The translations under genes were made by a program, and so were the position numbers. DNA of 64,000 bases from Candidatus Enterovibrio escicola (lineage in GTDB: Bacteria > Pseudomonadota > Gammaproteobacteria > Enterobacterales > Vibrionaceae), in assembly GCF_002464935.1 (NCBI RefSeq), contig NZ_NBYY01000010.1:1-64000 (forward strand), in the 5' to 3' direction. A model generated the notes under the pieces. It was not told the origin of the DNA, searched no databases, and worked only from the letters and a program-made list of their open reading frames with translations. Of the stretch, positions 42,801 to 54,119 are shown one piece after another (position 1 is the stretch's first letter; each line of letters opens with the position of its first letter).

Positions 42801-44069
42801 ATGAAACAAACAACAGACAGACCGCTTATTATTGGATTAGACATCGGGACATCGAAGGTTGCGGTGTTAGTCAGTGAAATATTGCATGACGGTGCAGTAA
42901 ATGTTCTAGGTGTAGGTATCACACCCTCTCAGGGTATAGATAAAGGTGGAGTTAATGACCTTGAGTCCGTGGTGAGATCGGTCGAACGCGCTATTAATGA
43001 TGCCGAATTGATGTCAGATTGTAAAATACGATCGGTCTTCCTTTCATTGTCCGGTAAACATATTCATTGTCAGACTGAACGCGGGATGGGAACGATTTCC
43101 GACCAAGAAGTCACCCAAGATGATATCGATATGGTAATACATACGGCAAAGTCTGTAAAAATAAGCGAAGATCAGCGTGTCCTGCATGTGATTCCGCAAG
43201 AATATAAAATCGATTACCAAGAAAGGATTAAGAACCCGCTTGGCTTGTCGGGTGTTCGAGTGGAAGTAAGTGTTCAATTGATTACCTGCCATAGTGATAC
43301 TGCAAGAAATATTGAAAAAGCTGTAGAACGTTGTGGCCTAAAAGTTGAGCAATTAATTTTCTCTGGTCTTGCGGCGAGCCATGCCGTTATCACTAGAGAT
43401 GAGAGAGAGCTAGGGGTTTGTGTTGTCGATATTGGTGGAGGAACCATGGATATCGCAGTGTGGACAGGTGGTGCGTTACGACATTCTGCTGTTATTCCCT
43501 ACGCTGGAAATGTCATCACTAGTGACATCGCCTATGCCTTCGGTACGCCATTAAGCGATGCTGAAAAGATAAAAGTGAAATATGGCTGTGCGTTAAGTAA
43601 GTTAGTGAACACGGATTCCAAGGTGAATGTTCCAGTCAATGTACCAAGCGTAGGTGGGCGTCCTTCGCGAAGTTTGCAACACCAAACATTAGCTGAAGTC
43701 ATTGAACCACGTTGTAGTGAACTGTTGGGGTTAGTTCACCAAGAACTGGAGCGGGCTCAGGAACGCTTACGTGCGCACGGCGTAAAACATCAATTAGCTG
43801 CAGGTATCGTCTTGACAGGGGGTACGGCACACATGCAGGGTTTAGTGGAGTGCGCCGAACGTGCTTTTCAGAATCAGGTACGCGTGGGACTTCCTACGGG
43901 AGTGGTGGGGTTGACCGACTATGTTAATGATGCATATCACGCAACCGCGGTTGGTTTGCTGCATTATGGTAAAGATAATCTATTGAATGAAATGAACGAA
44001 CGTCAGCCAAAACGAACTGTAGCAGGAATGTTCAGTAAGCTTGGTGGTTGGCTTAAAAAAGAATTTTAA
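42801..44069 (+). CDS. ftsA: Cell division actin-like protein FtsA
   Basis: FtsA polymerises on the membrane and tethers FtsZ. The roughly 422 residues have the actin-like nucleotide site (GLDIGTSKVAVLV; VVDIGGGTMDIAVW; GIVLTGGTAHMQGL), the 1C subdomain, and a C-terminal amphipathic helix (FSKLGGWLKKEF) for membrane binding. The ATG at 42801 follows a GGTGG; an upstream in-frame GTG at 42792 is less likely. Confidence 0.96.
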   Translation: MKQTTDRPLIIGLDIGTSKVAVLVSEILHDGAVNVLGVGITPSQGIDKGGVNDLESVVRSVERAINDAELMSDCKIRSVFLSLSGKHIHCQTERGMGTISDQEVTQDDIDMVIHTAKSVKISEDQRVLHVIPQEYKIDYQERIKNPLGLSGVRVEVSVQLITCHSDTARNIEKAVERCGLKVEQLIFSGLAASHAVITRDERELGVCVVDIGGGTMDIAVWTGGALRHSAVIPYAGNVITSDIAYAFGTPLSDAEKIKVKYGCALSKLVNTDSKVNVPVNVPSVGGRPSRSLQHQTLAEVIEPRCSELLGLVHQELERAQERLRAHGVKHQLAAGIVLTGGTAHMQGLVECAERAFQNQVRVGLPTGVVGLTDYVNDAYHATAVGLLHYGKDNLLNEMNERQPKRTVAGMFSKLGGWLKKEF

Positions 44070-44102
44070 ACCTGATGTGAACAGGAATAACGGAGAGAAC
44101 CT

Positions 44103-45275
44103 ATGTTTGAACCGATAATAGAAATGTCCAATGATGCAGTAATTAAAGTTGTGGGTGTTGGTGGTGGCGGTGGTAATGCGGTTGAACACATGGTGCGTGA
44201 GTCAATTGAAGGGGTAGAATTTATTACCATAAATACAGATGCGCAGGCACTTCGTAAGACTGCGGTTAGCACAATCATCCAAATCGGTAGTGATATCACT
44301 AAGGGGCTTGGTGCTGGTGCAAATCCACAAGTAGGTCGTGAATCCGCGATGGAAGATCGAGAAGTGATTAAAGCTGAGTTCGAAGGTGCCGATATGGTGT
44401 TTATTGCCGCTGGTATGGGAGGTGGTACCGGAACAGGTGCAGCCCCCGTTATCGCTGAAGTGGCGAAAGAGCTAGGTATTCTGACCGTTGCGGTAGTTAC
44501 AAAACCTTTTAGCTTTGAAGGTAAAAAGCGTTTGACGTTTGCTGAACAAGGAATCGAAGAACTGTCAAAGCACGTTGATTCACTGATCACTATACCTAAC
44601 GAAAAACTTCTGAAGGTACTAGGCCGTGGTATTACATTACTTGATGCGTTTGCAAAAGCGAATGATGTATTACGTAACGCGGTGCAAGGAATTGCAGAAC
44701 TTATTACACGTCCTGGTTTGATAAATGTCGACTTTGCCGACGTACGTACTGTGATGTCCGAAATGGGTCACGCAATGATGGGTAGCGGTGTAGCAAGCGG
44801 TGAGAACCGTGCAGAAGAAGCAGCCGAGATGGCAATTTCTAGCCCACTACTTGAAGATATTGATTTAGCGGGAGCACGGGGTGTGTTGGTCAACATTACT
44901 GCTGGTTTTGATATGAGACTGGATGAATTCGAGATAGTGGGCAACACTATAAAAGCATTTGCCTCAGATAATGCTACTGTGGTTATAGGTACTTCAATGG
45001 ATACTGAAATGAGTGAAGAACTCCGTGTTACTATTGTCGCTACGGGTATTGGTAACGAGCAGAAGCCTGATATGACTTTGATTTCTGGTACACAAAAGAA
45101 ATCGGCAGTGGAATATAACACACAATCTTTGCGAGAAACACGTAAGACAGCAATATCTGTATCGGAGGGACGTTTATCGGATACATCCGTTCAGTCCCAA
45201 ACATCGAATGTTACGCCGCAACAAGAACAAGACTACTTGGATATTCCTGCCTTTCTTCGTAAGCAGGTCGATTAA
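44103..45275 (+). CDS. ftsZ: Cell division GTPase FtsZ
   Basis: FtsZ is the tubulin-like GTPase that forms the division ring. The 390 residues have the tubulin signature [16 protein letters not shown], the T7 loop [11 protein letters not shown], and the conserved C-terminal peptide [12 protein letters not shown] that binds FtsA, ZipA and ZapD. A GGAGAG precedes the ATG. Confidence 0.97.
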   Translation: MFEPIIEMSNDAVIKVVGVGGGGGNAVEHMVRESIEGVEFITINTDAQALRKTAVSTIIQIGSDITKGLGAGANPQVGRESAMEDREVIKAEFEGADMVFIAAGMGGGTGTGAAPVIAEVAKELGILTVAVVTKPFSFEGKKRLTFAEQGIEELSKHVDSLITIPNEKLLKVLGRGITLLDAFAKANDVLRNAVQGIAELITRPGLINVDFADVRTVMSEMGHAMMGSGVASGENRAEEAAEMAISSPLLEDIDLAGARGVLVNITAGFDMRLDEFEIVGNTIKAFASDNATVVIGTSMDTEMSEELRVTIVATGIGNEQKPDMTLISGTQKKSAVEYNTQSLRETRKTAISVSEGRLSDTSVQSQTSNVTPQQEQDYLDIPAFLRKQVD

Positions 45276-45389
45276 TCCAGCAACTCTTGGTTTGTGTACG
45301 GTGACATGCTAACATTATGTTAGTTAACTCAGTTATGAAAAGGTAATTAGTAACTTATTACAGGAACTAATTCTAGTTGGAAATGCCAG

Positions 45390-46307
45390 ATGATTCGACA
45401 ACGAACATTAAAAACAATTGTTCAGACGACTGGGGTAGGTTTACACTCTGGTCGTAAGGTCACGTTGATCCTTCGCCCAGCTGCAGCTAACAAGGGTGTT
45501 ATCTATCGTCGTACTGACCTTCATCCATCGGTTGATTTTCCGGCGGATCCTGCATCAGTTCGAGATACTGTGCTGTGTACTGCATTAGTTAACGATGATG
45601 ATGTGCGTATTTCTACGATAGAACACCTCAACTCTGCATTGGCGGGAGTGGGTATTGATAATGTCATTGTTGAAATAGATGGCCCAGAAATTCCAATCAT
45701 GGACGGTAGTGCTAGTCCATTTGTCTATCTGTTGCAATCGGCAGGTATAGAAACCTTAAAAGCACCTAAACGTTTTATACGAATTTTGAAACCTGTACGC
45801 ATTGAAGATGGCGATAAGTGGGCGGAATTGTTGCCTTATAACGGATTCCGACTCGATTTCTCCATCGACTTCAATCATCCAGCAATTGAAGCAGAACAAC
45901 AAAGTCTAGTGTTTATTTTTTCTTCACAGTCTTTTATTAAGGATATCAGTCGAGCTCGTACCTTTGGGTTTATGCGTGATATCGAATATCTACAATCGTG
46001 TAATTTATGTTTGGGGGGAAACTTCGATTGCGCTATTGTTCTTGACGATTATCGCATCCTGAATGAGGATGGACTTCGTTATAGTAATGAGTTTGTTAAA
46101 CATAAGGTATTGGATGCCATCGGTGATCTCTATATGTGTGGACATAATATTATTGGTGAAATGCGTGCACATAAATCTGGACATTCTCTGAATAACAAGC
46201 TTCTTAGCGCAATGTTGGCGGATGAAAAAGCGTGGGAATGGGTGACCTTTGAAGATACACATATATCGCCAGTAAGGTTTGTAGAACCTGGTATGGTTAT
46301 GGCCTAA
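45390..46307 (+). CDS. lpxC: UDP-3-O-acyl-N-acetylglucosamine deacetylase
   Basis: LpxC is the zinc-dependent deacetylase that commits UDP-acyl-GlcNAc to lipid A. The 305 residues keep the zinc ligands (His in [10 protein letters not shown]; His and Asp in [13 protein letters not shown]) and the catalytic His in [12 protein letters not shown]. The start follows ftsZ by 115 bases. It is the last gene of the cluster, converging on dciA. Confidence 0.96.
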   Translation: MIRQRTLKTIVQTTGVGLHSGRKVTLILRPAAANKGVIYRRTDLHPSVDFPADPASVRDTVLCTALVNDDDVRISTIEHLNSALAGVGIDNVIVEIDGPEIPIMDGSASPFVYLLQSAGIETLKAPKRFIRILKPVRIEDGDKWAELLPYNGFRLDFSIDFNHPAIEAEQQSLVFIFSSQSFIKDISRARTFGFMRDIEYLQSCNLCLGGNFDCAIVLDDYRILNEDGLRYSNEFVKHKVLDAIGDLYMCGHNIIGEMRAHKSGHSLNNKLLSAMLADEKAWEWVTFEDTHISPVRFVEPGMVMA

Positions 46308-46384
46308 GGGTTTAGAGATTATAAAATTCAGTCTATTTTGATTTCTTGTGTATCAACACTCTCATTATGCTCTCATTGAGATTT

Positions 46385-46855
46385 TTACTCTGTGCTGTCA
46401 CTATTAGATAATAAGGTAGCAATGGCTTCTAACTTTTTCTTGATTTTTTCGGGGACTATTCCCGTAACATCTCTTAGATATTCTGCAGAAATATGGCTAA
46501 CAGTTCGTTGTTGGATGGGAGCGTATGTCACTTTTTTTGCAGTAGATTTTGCAAGTTCTGGATTTACCTTGATTTCAATCGTTGATAGTGACGGTAACGC
46601 TTCTTTACGAAGGGCGGATATCAACGTTTGTCTGTCATAATTCAAGCGGGTTCCCCAAGATGAAGAGCCACACTCAATGACAAGTATTCCGTCACGAAAG
46701 TTTGCAACTCGGCAATGTTTTGCGGGTTGTTCTGGAAGCAGGGCTTGAAGCTGCATATTTAACTTCAACAAGGCAATAGCCCGTCGATGCACTGATCCAG
46801 TCGTGCTGTTTTTCAATAAATCTAGTGTTGCTTGTGGTCTGTGATCTCTCATCAT
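46385..46855 (-). CDS. dciA: DciA/DUF721 family replication-associated protein
   Basis: DciA-type proteins interact with and help load the replicative helicase DnaB in bacteria lacking DnaC. The 156 residues carry the N-terminal DUF721 domain, with the core GILVIECGSSSWGTRLNYDRQ. The position between lpxC and secA, on the opposite strand, is the usual one in vibrios. Function rests on family knowledge. Confidence 0.85.
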   Translation of the reverse strand: MMRDHRPQATLDLLKNSTTGSVHRRAIALLKLNMQLQALLPEQPAKHCRVANFRDGILVIECGSSSWGTRLNYDRQTLISALRKEALPSLSTIEIKVNPELAKSTAKKVTYAPIQQRTVSHISAEYLRDVTGIVPEKIKKKLEAIATLLSNSDSTE

Positions 46856-46994
46856 ATTCTAGATTTATCATGATTTTTCGTTATTACATCGGTATGTATA
46901 TATCCCAGAATGGCCAATAAACCCCACAAATTACATATCAAACAAATTATACATTAAACGTTCTCGCATCCTTAAGGATGGAACTTGCCGTAAT

Positions 46995-47023
46995 TTGACA
47001 GTATACCACACTTCTTATATAGG
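46995..47023 (+). promoter_or_regulatory. Candidate secA promoter
   Basis: A perfect TTGACA at 46995-47000 is followed 17 bases later by TATAGG, with overlapping TATATA at 15 bases. It lies in the 46856-47227 gap between divergent dciA and secA. A second hairpin (TGCCTTTG with CAAGGCA) occurs at about 47099-47121. Confidence 0.5.
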
Positions 47024-47242
47024 TGGGATGCTGTATCGACAAAGCTTATTATAGACTGTCATACTAAAGCTACTTAACATGCTGTTTTAGCAAGAGTAAT
47101 TGCCTTTGTTTACAAGGCATTTCTTTGTGTCCTACTTGAAAGGAGTATATATACTTCACGTAGCTTGATTAAATGATTCATTACCCTTGAAATATTCATC
47201 TAGGGATACCAGATTATCATCACGGGTATGGTAGATTTTCTA

Positions 47243-47331
47243 ACAAAAACTTCTAAAAGTTTTTGTAGGGGATGTTATGTTCATCCCTCGCAGCGCGGTA
47301 TCCTTGCTTTAGCCCGGATGCTAAAGCGTAA
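47243..47331 (+). promoter_or_regulatory. Three-hairpin leader upstream of secA
   Basis: Three inverted repeats lie in succession just before the secA start: ACAAAAACTT/AAGTTTTTGT (10-bp perfect stem), GGGATG/CATCCC, and GCTTTAGC/GCTAAAGC (8-bp perfect stem). The region is also open in the secA frame for 43 codons, but those residues do not belong to SecA. It could be a regulatory mRNA leader, an old attenuator or a relic of another mobile element's end. Confidence 0.5.
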
Positions 47332-47356
47332 AAATCAGGAGATAAACGGCAAAACC

Positions 47357-50095
47357 ATGTTATTGAAATTAATTACAAAAGCAATCGGAAGCCGCAATGA
47401 CCGCACACTACGTTGCTTACGCAAAATCGTAAACCAGATTAATAAATTTGAACCACAATTGGAAGCTTGTAGTGATAAAGAGTTAAAAGCAAAAACTACT
47501 GAGTTTCGTCAACGCTTAGAGCAAGGCGAAGAACTTGATGCTATTTTACCTGAAGCATTTGCAACTGTGCGCGAAGCATCTAAGCGTGTTTTCGGTATGC
47601 GTCACTTTGACGTCCAACTAATTGGCGGTATGGTATTGAATGATAGCCAAATTGCAGAAATGCGCACAGGTGAGGGTAAAACTTTAACGGCGACCCTACC
47701 TGCCTACCTACATGCTCTTACTAGAAAAGGCGTTCACATCGTTACAGTAAACGACTATCTTGCGAGACGTGATGCGGAAACTAATCGGCCACTGTTTGAA
47801 TTCCTTGATATGACGGTGGGCCTCAACGTACCGAACATGATCCCGTCAGAGAAAAGATTGGCGTACCAAACGGATATTCTTTATGGAACTAATAACGAAT
47901 TTGGGTTCGATTATTTACGTGACAACATGGCGTTCCTCCCTGAGGAACGTGTTCAGCGCGAGCTTTATCTTGCTTTGGTAGATGAAGTTGACTCTATCCT
48001 CATTGATGAAGCACGTACTCCTCTTATCATTTCAGGCCCTGCAGAAGATAGCTCTGTTATGTATGCACGAATTGATACACTAATCCCTCAACTTGTTAGA
48101 CAAGATAGAGAAGACAGCGAAGAATACCGAGGTGAAGGTCACTTCACTGTTGATGAAAAGTCTAAGCAAGTATATTTGACTGAAACAGGTCAAGAGTTTG
48201 TAGAGGATCTGCTGAGAAAAAAAGGCCTCATGGCTGACAATGATACGGTTTACTCTCCAGCTAATATTTTGCTGTTACACCATATTAATGCTGCATTACG
48301 TGCGCATGTACTGTTTGAAAAAAACGTTGATTACATCATTAATGATGAAAAAATCGTCATCATTGATGAACACACAGGACGGACTCTGCAAGGTCGTCGT
48401 TGGTCTGAAGGCTTACATCAAGCTGTTGAAGCCAAAGAAGGCGTAAAGATCCAAAATGAAAATCAAACACTTGCATCAATTACCTTTCAAAACTATTTCC
48501 GTCTTTACGAAAAATTATCAGGAATGACAGGTACGGCCGATACCGAGGCGTTTGAATTCCAGTCTATCTATGGTCTAAATACTGTGGTTATTCCAACTAA
48601 TCAACCAATGGTTCGAGATGATATGGCTGATCAGGTTTATATGACGGAACGTGAAAAATTCGATGCGATAATTGAAGATATTAAAATACGTAGTGGAAAG
48701 GGTCAACCTTCCTTGGTGGGTACCGTGTCCATCGAGAAATCTGAGCTGTTGTCTAATGCACTTACTAAAGTTGGAGTAAAGCACTCGGTACTGAATGCTA
48801 AGTTCCACGCACATGAAGCTGATATCATTGCAAACGCGGGTTCTATAGGTGCGGTGACTATAGCAACCAATATGGCGGGTCGTGGTACTGATATTGTGCT
48901 GGGTGGTAACTGGGAAGTTGACATGGCGAAGTTGGAAAATCCAACCAAGCAACAGATTGAAAAAATCAAAGCTACATGGCGTAAATGTCATGAGGAAGTT
49001 AAGGAGGCGGGAGGTTTACACATTATCGGTACTGAGCGACATGAGTCTCGTCGTATTGATAATCAGTTGCGTGGTCGTTCAGGTCGTCAGGGTGATCCTG
49101 GTTCAAGCCGTTTTTATCTCTCTATGGAAGATTCACTGATGCGTATTTTTGCATCGGAACGTGTATCTAATATGATGAAAAAATTTGGAATGGAAGAAGG
49201 TGAAGCTATTGAACATCCATGGGTGAATAAGGCAATTGAAAATGCTCAGCGAAAAGTTGAAAACCGTAACTTTGATATCCGTAAGCAATTGCTTGAGTTT
49301 GATGACGTAGCGAATGACCAACGTAAAGTGGTTTATGAACTGCGTGATGAACTTATGGAAACTCACAACATCAGTGATATGATCAATCATAATCGGGGAG
49401 ATGTGATTAGAGATGTTGTGGATCAATATATTCAACCTCAATCTCTGGAAGAAATGTGGGACGTAGTTGGTCTAGAAGCGCGTTTGAAAGTAGATTTTGA
49501 CGCTGAGTTACCATTAGAAAAATGGTTGGATAACGACGATGAGCTTTATGAAGAACAAATGCGTGGGCGTATTCTTGATTACATAGCTAATATGTATAAG
49601 TTAAAAGAATCGATCGTGGGAGAAAAGGCACTACGCAATTTCGAAAAATCGGTAATGTTGCAAACACTGGACACGTTGTGGAAAGAGCATTTAGCAGCCA
49701 TGGATCACCTTCGTCAGGGTATTCATTTGCGGGGTTATGCACAAAAAAACCCTAAACAAGAATATAAACGTGAATCGTTCGAACTATTCTCAGATATGCT
49801 TACTACACTGAAAGTAGATGTTATTATGATACTGAGTCGAGTTCGCGTGCAGCAACCAGAACAAGTGGATCGCATGGAAAAACTACTCCTTATTAATGCT
49901 AAGAAGTCAGTGTATCGTCAAAAAGTGAGCCATGCAGCAGCGAAAAACCAATTAGATGATAGGCACGGAAGTCATGAATCAGAAACAATTGTTCGTGAAG
50001 GTCGTAAAATTGGTCGAAATGAATTATGTCCATGTGGTTCTGGTAAAAAATTTAAGCAATGTCACGGTAGGATTAACGTATCCTCTCTAAAGTAA
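47357..50095 (+). CDS. secA: Preprotein translocase ATPase SecA
   Basis: SecA drives proteins through SecYEG with ATP. From [19 protein letters not shown] the protein has 912 residues, matching family length. It shows Walker A (MRTGEGKTL), Walker B ([12 protein letters not shown]), [15 protein letters not shown], and the C-terminal zinc site [13 protein letters not shown] that binds SecB and lipids. The ATG at 47357 is chosen because the 43 upstream in-frame codons form hairpins and have no SecA similarity. Confidence 0.97.
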   Translation: MLLKLITKAIGSRNDRTLRCLRKIVNQINKFEPQLEACSDKELKAKTTEFRQRLEQGEELDAILPEAFATVREASKRVFGMRHFDVQLIGGMVLNDSQIAEMRTGEGKTLTATLPAYLHALTRKGVHIVTVNDYLARRDAETNRPLFEFLDMTVGLNVPNMIPSEKRLAYQTDILYGTNNEFGFDYLRDNMAFLPEERVQRELYLALVDEVDSILIDEARTPLIISGPAEDSSVMYARIDTLIPQLVRQDREDSEEYRGEGHFTVDEKSKQVYLTETGQEFVEDLLRKKGLMADNDTVYSPANILLLHHINAALRAHVLFEKNVDYIINDEKIVIIDEHTGRTLQGRRWSEGLHQAVEAKEGVKIQNENQTLASITFQNYFRLYEKLSGMTGTADTEAFEFQSIYGLNTVVIPTNQPMVRDDMADQVYMTEREKFDAIIEDIKIRSGKGQPSLVGTVSIEKSELLSNALTKVGVKHSVLNAKFHAHEADIIANAGSIGAVTIATNMAGRGTDIVLGGNWEVDMAKLENPTKQQIEKIKATWRKCHEEVKEAGGLHIIGTERHESRRIDNQLRGRSGRQGDPGSSRFYLSMEDSLMRIFASERVSNMMKKFGMEEGEAIEHPWVNKAIENAQRKVENRNFDIRKQLLEFDDVANDQRKVVYELRDELMETHNISDMINHNRGDVIRDVVDQYIQPQSLEEMWDVVGLEARLKVDFDAELPLEKWLDNDDELYEEQMRGRILDYIANMYKLKESIVGEKALRNFEKSVMLQTLDTLWKEHLAAMDHLRQGIHLRGYAQKNPKQEYKRESFELFSDMLTTLKVDVIMILSRVRVQQPEQVDRMEKLLLINAKKSVYRQKVSHAAAKNQLDDRHGSHESETIVREGRKIGRNELCPCGSGKKFKQCHGRINVSSLK

Positions 50096-50225
50096 GAGGA
50101 GTTATTTCTAGGCTTTATCTCATGAGGAAAACGAAGTTGATAGCACTGTAACTCCTGAAAGAATACTAAGTGTGATGTAAAGACCGTACAGTAGACCGTT
50201 TTAATGGAACTAAATTCGTATAATT

Positions 50226-50651
50226 ATGGCAGAAAAATCTAAAAGTTGTGTTCATATCGCGGTAGGTATTATAGTTAATACTGAATGTAGTATGATTTTC
50301 ATCACTCAGCGTTCTGGGAAAGCACCCAACGGGAATTTATGGGAGTTTGCGGGTGGGAAGGTAGAGGTAAATGAAACGGTAGAACAAGCTGTATACAGAG
50401 AACTTAAAGAGGAAGTGGGTATCAATGTAAAAATGGCAGAGCCATTTATCTCATTAATCAAAAATTGCTCAGATAAAATTCTGGCAGTAGATTTTTTTCT
50501 GATAACGTCGTTTGAGGGTGAACCCTTTGGTAACGAAGGACAGATTGGATATTGGGTACCAGTTTCCAAGCTTTCGGAGTTTAAGTTTCCAGAAGCAAAT
50601 AAACCAGTGTTGGATAAGTTAGTGGCACGATTTTGCGAGAGCCTGAATTAA
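50226..50651 (+). CDS. mutT: 8-oxo-dGTP diphosphatase MutT
   Basis: MutT hydrolyses 8-oxo-dGTP so that oxidised guanine is not built into DNA. The 141-residue Nudix protein has a complete Nudix box (GGKVEVNETVEQ, then REL-EE-G in AVYRELKEEVGI). No good ribosome binding site precedes the ATG. It lies between secA and the yacG-zapD group as in vibrios, though IS relics now separate it from yacG. Its survival contrasts with the loss of rdgB. Confidence 0.94.
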   Translation: MAEKSKSCVHIAVGIIVNTECSMIFITQRSGKAPNGNLWEFAGGKVEVNETVEQAVYRELKEEVGINVKMAEPFISLIKNCSDKILAVDFFLITSFEGEPFGNEGQIGYWVPVSKLSEFKFPEANKPVLDKLVARFCESLN

Positions 50652-50698
50652 GGTTTGAAGTGAGGTACTTTTTAATCAAGTGGCTAAAGCTATTTCTG

Positions 50699-51388
50699 GT
50701 TATGTGTTCAATAGGGCTTTCTTCGTGTAAAATGCCTATTTTTGCATGGTGATTTTTATACCTAACGTTGATGTTAAATGTGGTTTTTGCCAGCATACAA
50801 AAGTGGTTAAATAAGGAAAGTATTGACCTGGGTAGCACAGATCTCGTTTCCAGTTATGTTTTCCAGCTTGGATATACATACATGGCTTGTTAGCTTGGGA
50901 TGAAAAAGCAAATTGTTGAACTTTTTATGAACAGTGCGTGGGTGTATAGGAAGCTCCTTTCGAGGGCCTTACATCAGCATTAATGCGGTTGTAAGGGTTT
51001 TAAGAAACGTACCTCCTTGTTTAACCAAATTCCCTCTTACATGTAAAGGAAGTGGTACTTATCTGAGAAGTAGATGAGTAATCATTTTTCGTGGGTAACA
51101 ATAATAACCAGTGCGGGTTCTGGTATGCTGAGTAGCTTCGATTGAAGAAAATGATTACTCACGCATTCTACTGTTGTGGAAGAGAAATATTAAATTGATC
51201 TTTCAATCTGTTATCTATACTCAACGTATAGAGAGGGAAGATTTGATCCTACGTCCATACTTGAAACGATTAAATATGAAAACAATTGGATATTCAAATC
51301 AACGAAAATGCATGATAAAATGCTTGGTACGTTTATTGAATATGCGTCCAATCTTTGGATTACGATCAATCTATTGAATGCACAATCC
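50699..51388 (+). mobile_element. IS1-family relic, nearly full length
   Basis: Degenerate IS1 tips bound the element (GGTTATGTGTTCAATA at 50699 and ATCAATCTATTGAATGCACA near 51386). Inside, InsA-like pieces (KCGFCQHTKVV; a segment of the ALHISINAVVRVLK type) are followed by InsB (YTQRIEREDLILRPYLKRLN), with many stops and frameshifts. The length of about 690 bp is close to that of a complete IS1. Bases 51389-51477 after it hold nothing I recognise. Confidence 0.85.
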
Positions 51389-51477
51389 AATTTATTTTAA
51401 ATGAAGGATGCGGAAATCCTAAAAATTTTTTATGATAAGCTCCGGTTAGTTAGAAACTTTATCCTAAATAACCTGCG

Positions 51478-51540
51478 TTGCGCATAAAAAATGAACTAAA
51501 TGCCAAAGTCGCAATTTAGATTTTTTAAAAACTATTGATT
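51478..51540 (+). mobile_element. IS982 left tip
   Basis: TAACCTGCGTTGCGCATAA and the following leader match the IS982 left end at 22845. After about 60 bases the sequence is replaced by an IS5 end. Confidence 0.7.
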
Positions 51541-51545
51541 GTAGA

Positions 51546-52390
51546 GGTGTTGTTGATTAAATCAGGCCTATAACGCTATAATGCACTGATATGAATCTTT
51601 TTTACAGTTTTAATATGTTTGCTGTTGAACAAGCATACCGAGCCCTATAACTTTGTTCATCGCTTTTACGTTTGGTAGCTCTTCACTAACTTGAGCATTG
51701 TAATTGCGAAGAGTAAGTTTAGGGCTGAGCAACTGTTTATAGCGAAACGTTTCTGTCTCTGCTAATGAGCGTTTGTGATAACTTCTGTCCTTTTCCACTC
51801 CGCCCGCTTGGCTTCTTTTAAAGCCTTTTCAGCTTCATTTCTAGGATGTACTTCCTCCAAGTACCCCGCGTTGCTTGGCGGTGGAGTACTGTCGTTATTC
51901 CTTTGTTCTTCAGTACGTGGGGGAACATGCTCTTGTGTCATAGGATCCATCAGCACTGACTTGCTGTATCTTTCGTCGTAATGGGTTAAGCAATATAGGT
52001 AAAACCTCATTATCACCTACAAAAACTAGGTTAACTTCTGCAGCAATAACCTCCTGAGTAAACACATCAACGGCAAGATGAAGTTTTCGCAAGATACGTC
52101 GCTTTTCCTTACCGTGTGTATGCGTTTTCCATCCACCTTCGTCATATTATTTTAGGACTATGGCATCAATAACGACGTGGGAAATAACTCCTTTACTTGC
52201 AAAGGGTACTTAATTTTTACGGTCTCCCAATGGTTAATAATGCAAGTGTATGTAGGTAATTTAAGCGGGATATTTATCAACGTAAAAACTGAATTGAGAA
52301 ATCCTTCTAATTCACGAAGTGGAAGTTTACAAATACTTTTCACTATCAGTGCTATTTCAATCTCGGTATTTTTCTAAATATGAGCCTATT
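51546..52390 (-). mobile_element. IS5-family (IS903-group) relic, most of the transposase
   Basis: An IS903-type end (GGTGTTGTTGATTAAATC at 51546) opens a minus-strand transposase. It is readable in three frames: KSICKLPLRELEGFLNSVFT at 52158-52343, RKLHLAVDVFTQEVIAAEVN at 51910-52092, AGYLEEVHPRNEAEKALKEA at 51762-52016, and YHKRSLAETETFRYKQLLSP to NVKAMNKVIGLGM at 51610-51798. At least three frameshifts plus stops and the missing N-terminus show it is dead. Bases 52391-52560 hold nothing recognisable. Confidence 0.9.
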
Positions 52391-52562
52391 TATGAGTATC
52401 AAGGTTGGAAAAGTTTAGAAACAGAATTAAGGTGAAGTTGGGTTTGGTTTTTCGCCCCGTTGCTAGTAAGTAAAAGCGAGTATTGATAGGTATACCTCTG
52501 TGAAGAGTGCCCCTAAATCCTAGTATATTCGGTACTATGACCTATTGATCCGGAAACCAACT

Positions 52563-52739
52563 CTAATCATCAGATATATCTAGGACGTTGGAAATACTTT
52601 TCTCTCCCTTTTCCCACTCACCTAAATCAATAAGTTGACAGCGTTTGTTACAAAATGGACGAAATGGGCTGATATCGCTCCATACAACAGGAACTCCACA
52701 TTGCGGGCATTTAACGAGGGTTAATTTTTGTTGATCCAC
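52563..52739 (-). CDS. yacG: DNA gyrase inhibitor YacG
   Basis: YacG is a tiny zinc-binding protein that can bind GyrB. The 58-residue product keeps the four zinc Cys residues (CPQCG and FCNKRCQ) and the family block [17 protein letters not shown]. The start is a GTG with TGAGGT six bases upstream; the long open frame further upstream is a shadow of zapD. It follows zapD by 28 bases. IS relics lie just beyond its stop. Confidence 0.9.
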   Translation of the reverse strand: MDQQKLTLVKCPQCGVPVVWSDISPFRPFCNKRCQLIDLGEWEKGEKSISNVLDISDD

Positions 52740-52767
52740 AATTACCTCAGAATAAGTGATGGGTTGC

Positions 52768-53508
52768 TCAGCAAACTGATAGATACAATACCATTGTATC
52801 TGCGATAGTTTGTCGGTCGTCGAATGGCATAAATCGAATCGAGAATCGTGATTTATGGCCTGAGACCAATGGAAATACATTATAGTCTGGTGAAATCTGA
52901 ATACGCAAAAGACTTGCACCTATGACTTCTTTCTGGAAGAATCCGGTGTGAATGGTGAAAGGTTGCATCGTGGCGCTGCCTCGAGTTAAACGTAACCAGA
53001 ATGAGAGTGCGTGGCTAAGAGGTTTGAGCGATAATTGCCAGGCTAAAGCATCGCTTTGGCGATGCGCAATCGGTAGGTTGTGCCAGTGATGGAGCGCTGG
53101 TAAATCGAAGCTACAGGTTCCTCCTGGGATTGAGAAGCGTTGACGAATAGACGATAGAAATCTGTTTTCACGAATTTCTTGGCCTAAACGAGGAGCCTGC
53201 AACAAGTCTCGTTGTAACTGACGGCTTTCAGTTAATAATGTGACAAGCTGATCCTTATCGACCTCTGGTACGTTCAACCATGCTTGAAGTTTTGCACGCT
53301 GTTTATCGAGATCTTTTGCTAATTCGGTTTTGATTTGAATTTGTTCTAGTATTTCAATAAGGTCGAATAGGCTCTTCAAAAACACATTGGAATAATAACT
53401 TTCTGATAGTGAACTGGCATGAGAGATTTGACGGAGCAGGTGTTCAAGGCGCAAGTAAACGCGAACCTGCTCATTTAAGGGGTGTTCATAAAGTGTCTCG
53501 CTGGTCAT
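52768..53508 (-). CDS. zapD: Cell division protein ZapD
   Basis: ZapD bundles FtsZ filaments by binding the FtsZ C-terminal peptide. The 246 residues begin with [19 protein letters not shown] and have the all-helical N-terminal half and the beta-rich C-terminal half typical of the family, including a region of the QDALAWQL type. It overlaps coaE by four bases. Confidence 0.95.
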   Translation of the reverse strand: MTSETLYEHPLNEQVRVYLRLEHLLRQISHASSLSESYYSNVFLKSLFDLIEILEQIQIKTELAKDLDKQRAKLQAWLNVPEVDKDQLVTLLTESRQLQRDLLQAPRLGQEIRENRFLSSIRQRFSIPGGTCSFDLPALHHWHNLPIAHRQSDALAWQLSLKPLSHALSFWLRLTRGSATMQPFTIHTGFFQKEVIGASLLRIQISPDYNVFPLVSGHKSRFSIRFMPFDDRQTIADTMVLYLSVC

Positions 53509-54119
53509 GATGATTCTCGTTGTTTCTCTAATAGCGCAAGATACTTATTGTGTAAGGTTTCAACCCTTGTTCTTAATTCTTGATCGCTATATTCATTTTC
53601 AATAACGTCGTTTGCAAAGGATAGGCGCTCGGTTCTTGTTGCCTGCCTAGCGAGGATTTTTTTTACTTGTGTCTCATCTGTGTTATCTCGATGAATGGTA
53701 CGCGCAATTTGTGTTTCTTTCGATACATCTACTACAAGAACCCGATTACACAAGACTTGAAGTCTATTTTCAATCATCAGGGGTATAACTAGTAAGCAAT
53801 AAGGTGAAGAGACTTGTTGTATTTGTAAAATCATTTCTTTTTTGATCTGGGGATGGAGTAAAGCATTCAACCAATTTCTGTCCTCTGGGTGAGAGAAAAT
53901 ATGCTTGCGAAGTGCATTACGGTTTAGTTCTCCGTTATCACCAAGGATCTGTATACCAAACTTAGCAACAATTACAGCAAGTCCAATTGAACCTAACTCG
54001 ACAACTTGTCGGGCGATGATATCTGCATCAATAACAGTGATACCGTGTCTTCCAAACATATTTGAAACGGTAGTTTTCCCGCTGCCAATGCCTCCTGTCA
54101 GCCCAATTACAAACACCAT
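53505..54119 (-). CDS. coaE: Dephospho-CoA kinase
   Basis: CoaE phosphorylates dephospho-CoA in the last step of coenzyme A synthesis. The 204-residue P-loop kinase has GLTGGIGSGKTTVSNMF, VIDADIIARQVV and QATRTERLSFANDVIEN. It sits between pilD and zapD without gaps. Confidence 0.96.
   Translation of the reverse strand: MVFVIGLTGGIGSGKTTVSNMFGRHGITVIDADIIARQVVELGSIGLAVIVAKFGIQILGDNGELNRNALRKHIFSHPEDRNWLNALLHPQIKKEMILQIQQVSSPYCLLVIPLMIENRLQVLCNRVLVVDVSKETQIARTIHRDNTDETQVKKILARQATRTERLSFANDVIENEYSDQELRTRVETLHNKYLALLEKQRESS

Noticed and set aside
47228-47356. 43-codon N-terminal extension of SecA
   Set aside because: It has no SecA similarity, consists of hairpins and lies before the normal start at [11 protein letters not shown].
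50210-50228. TATAAT directly before the mutT start codon, suggesting leaderless mRNA
   Set aside because: The hexamer ends one base from the ATG, too close for a -10 element of a transcript starting at that ATG.
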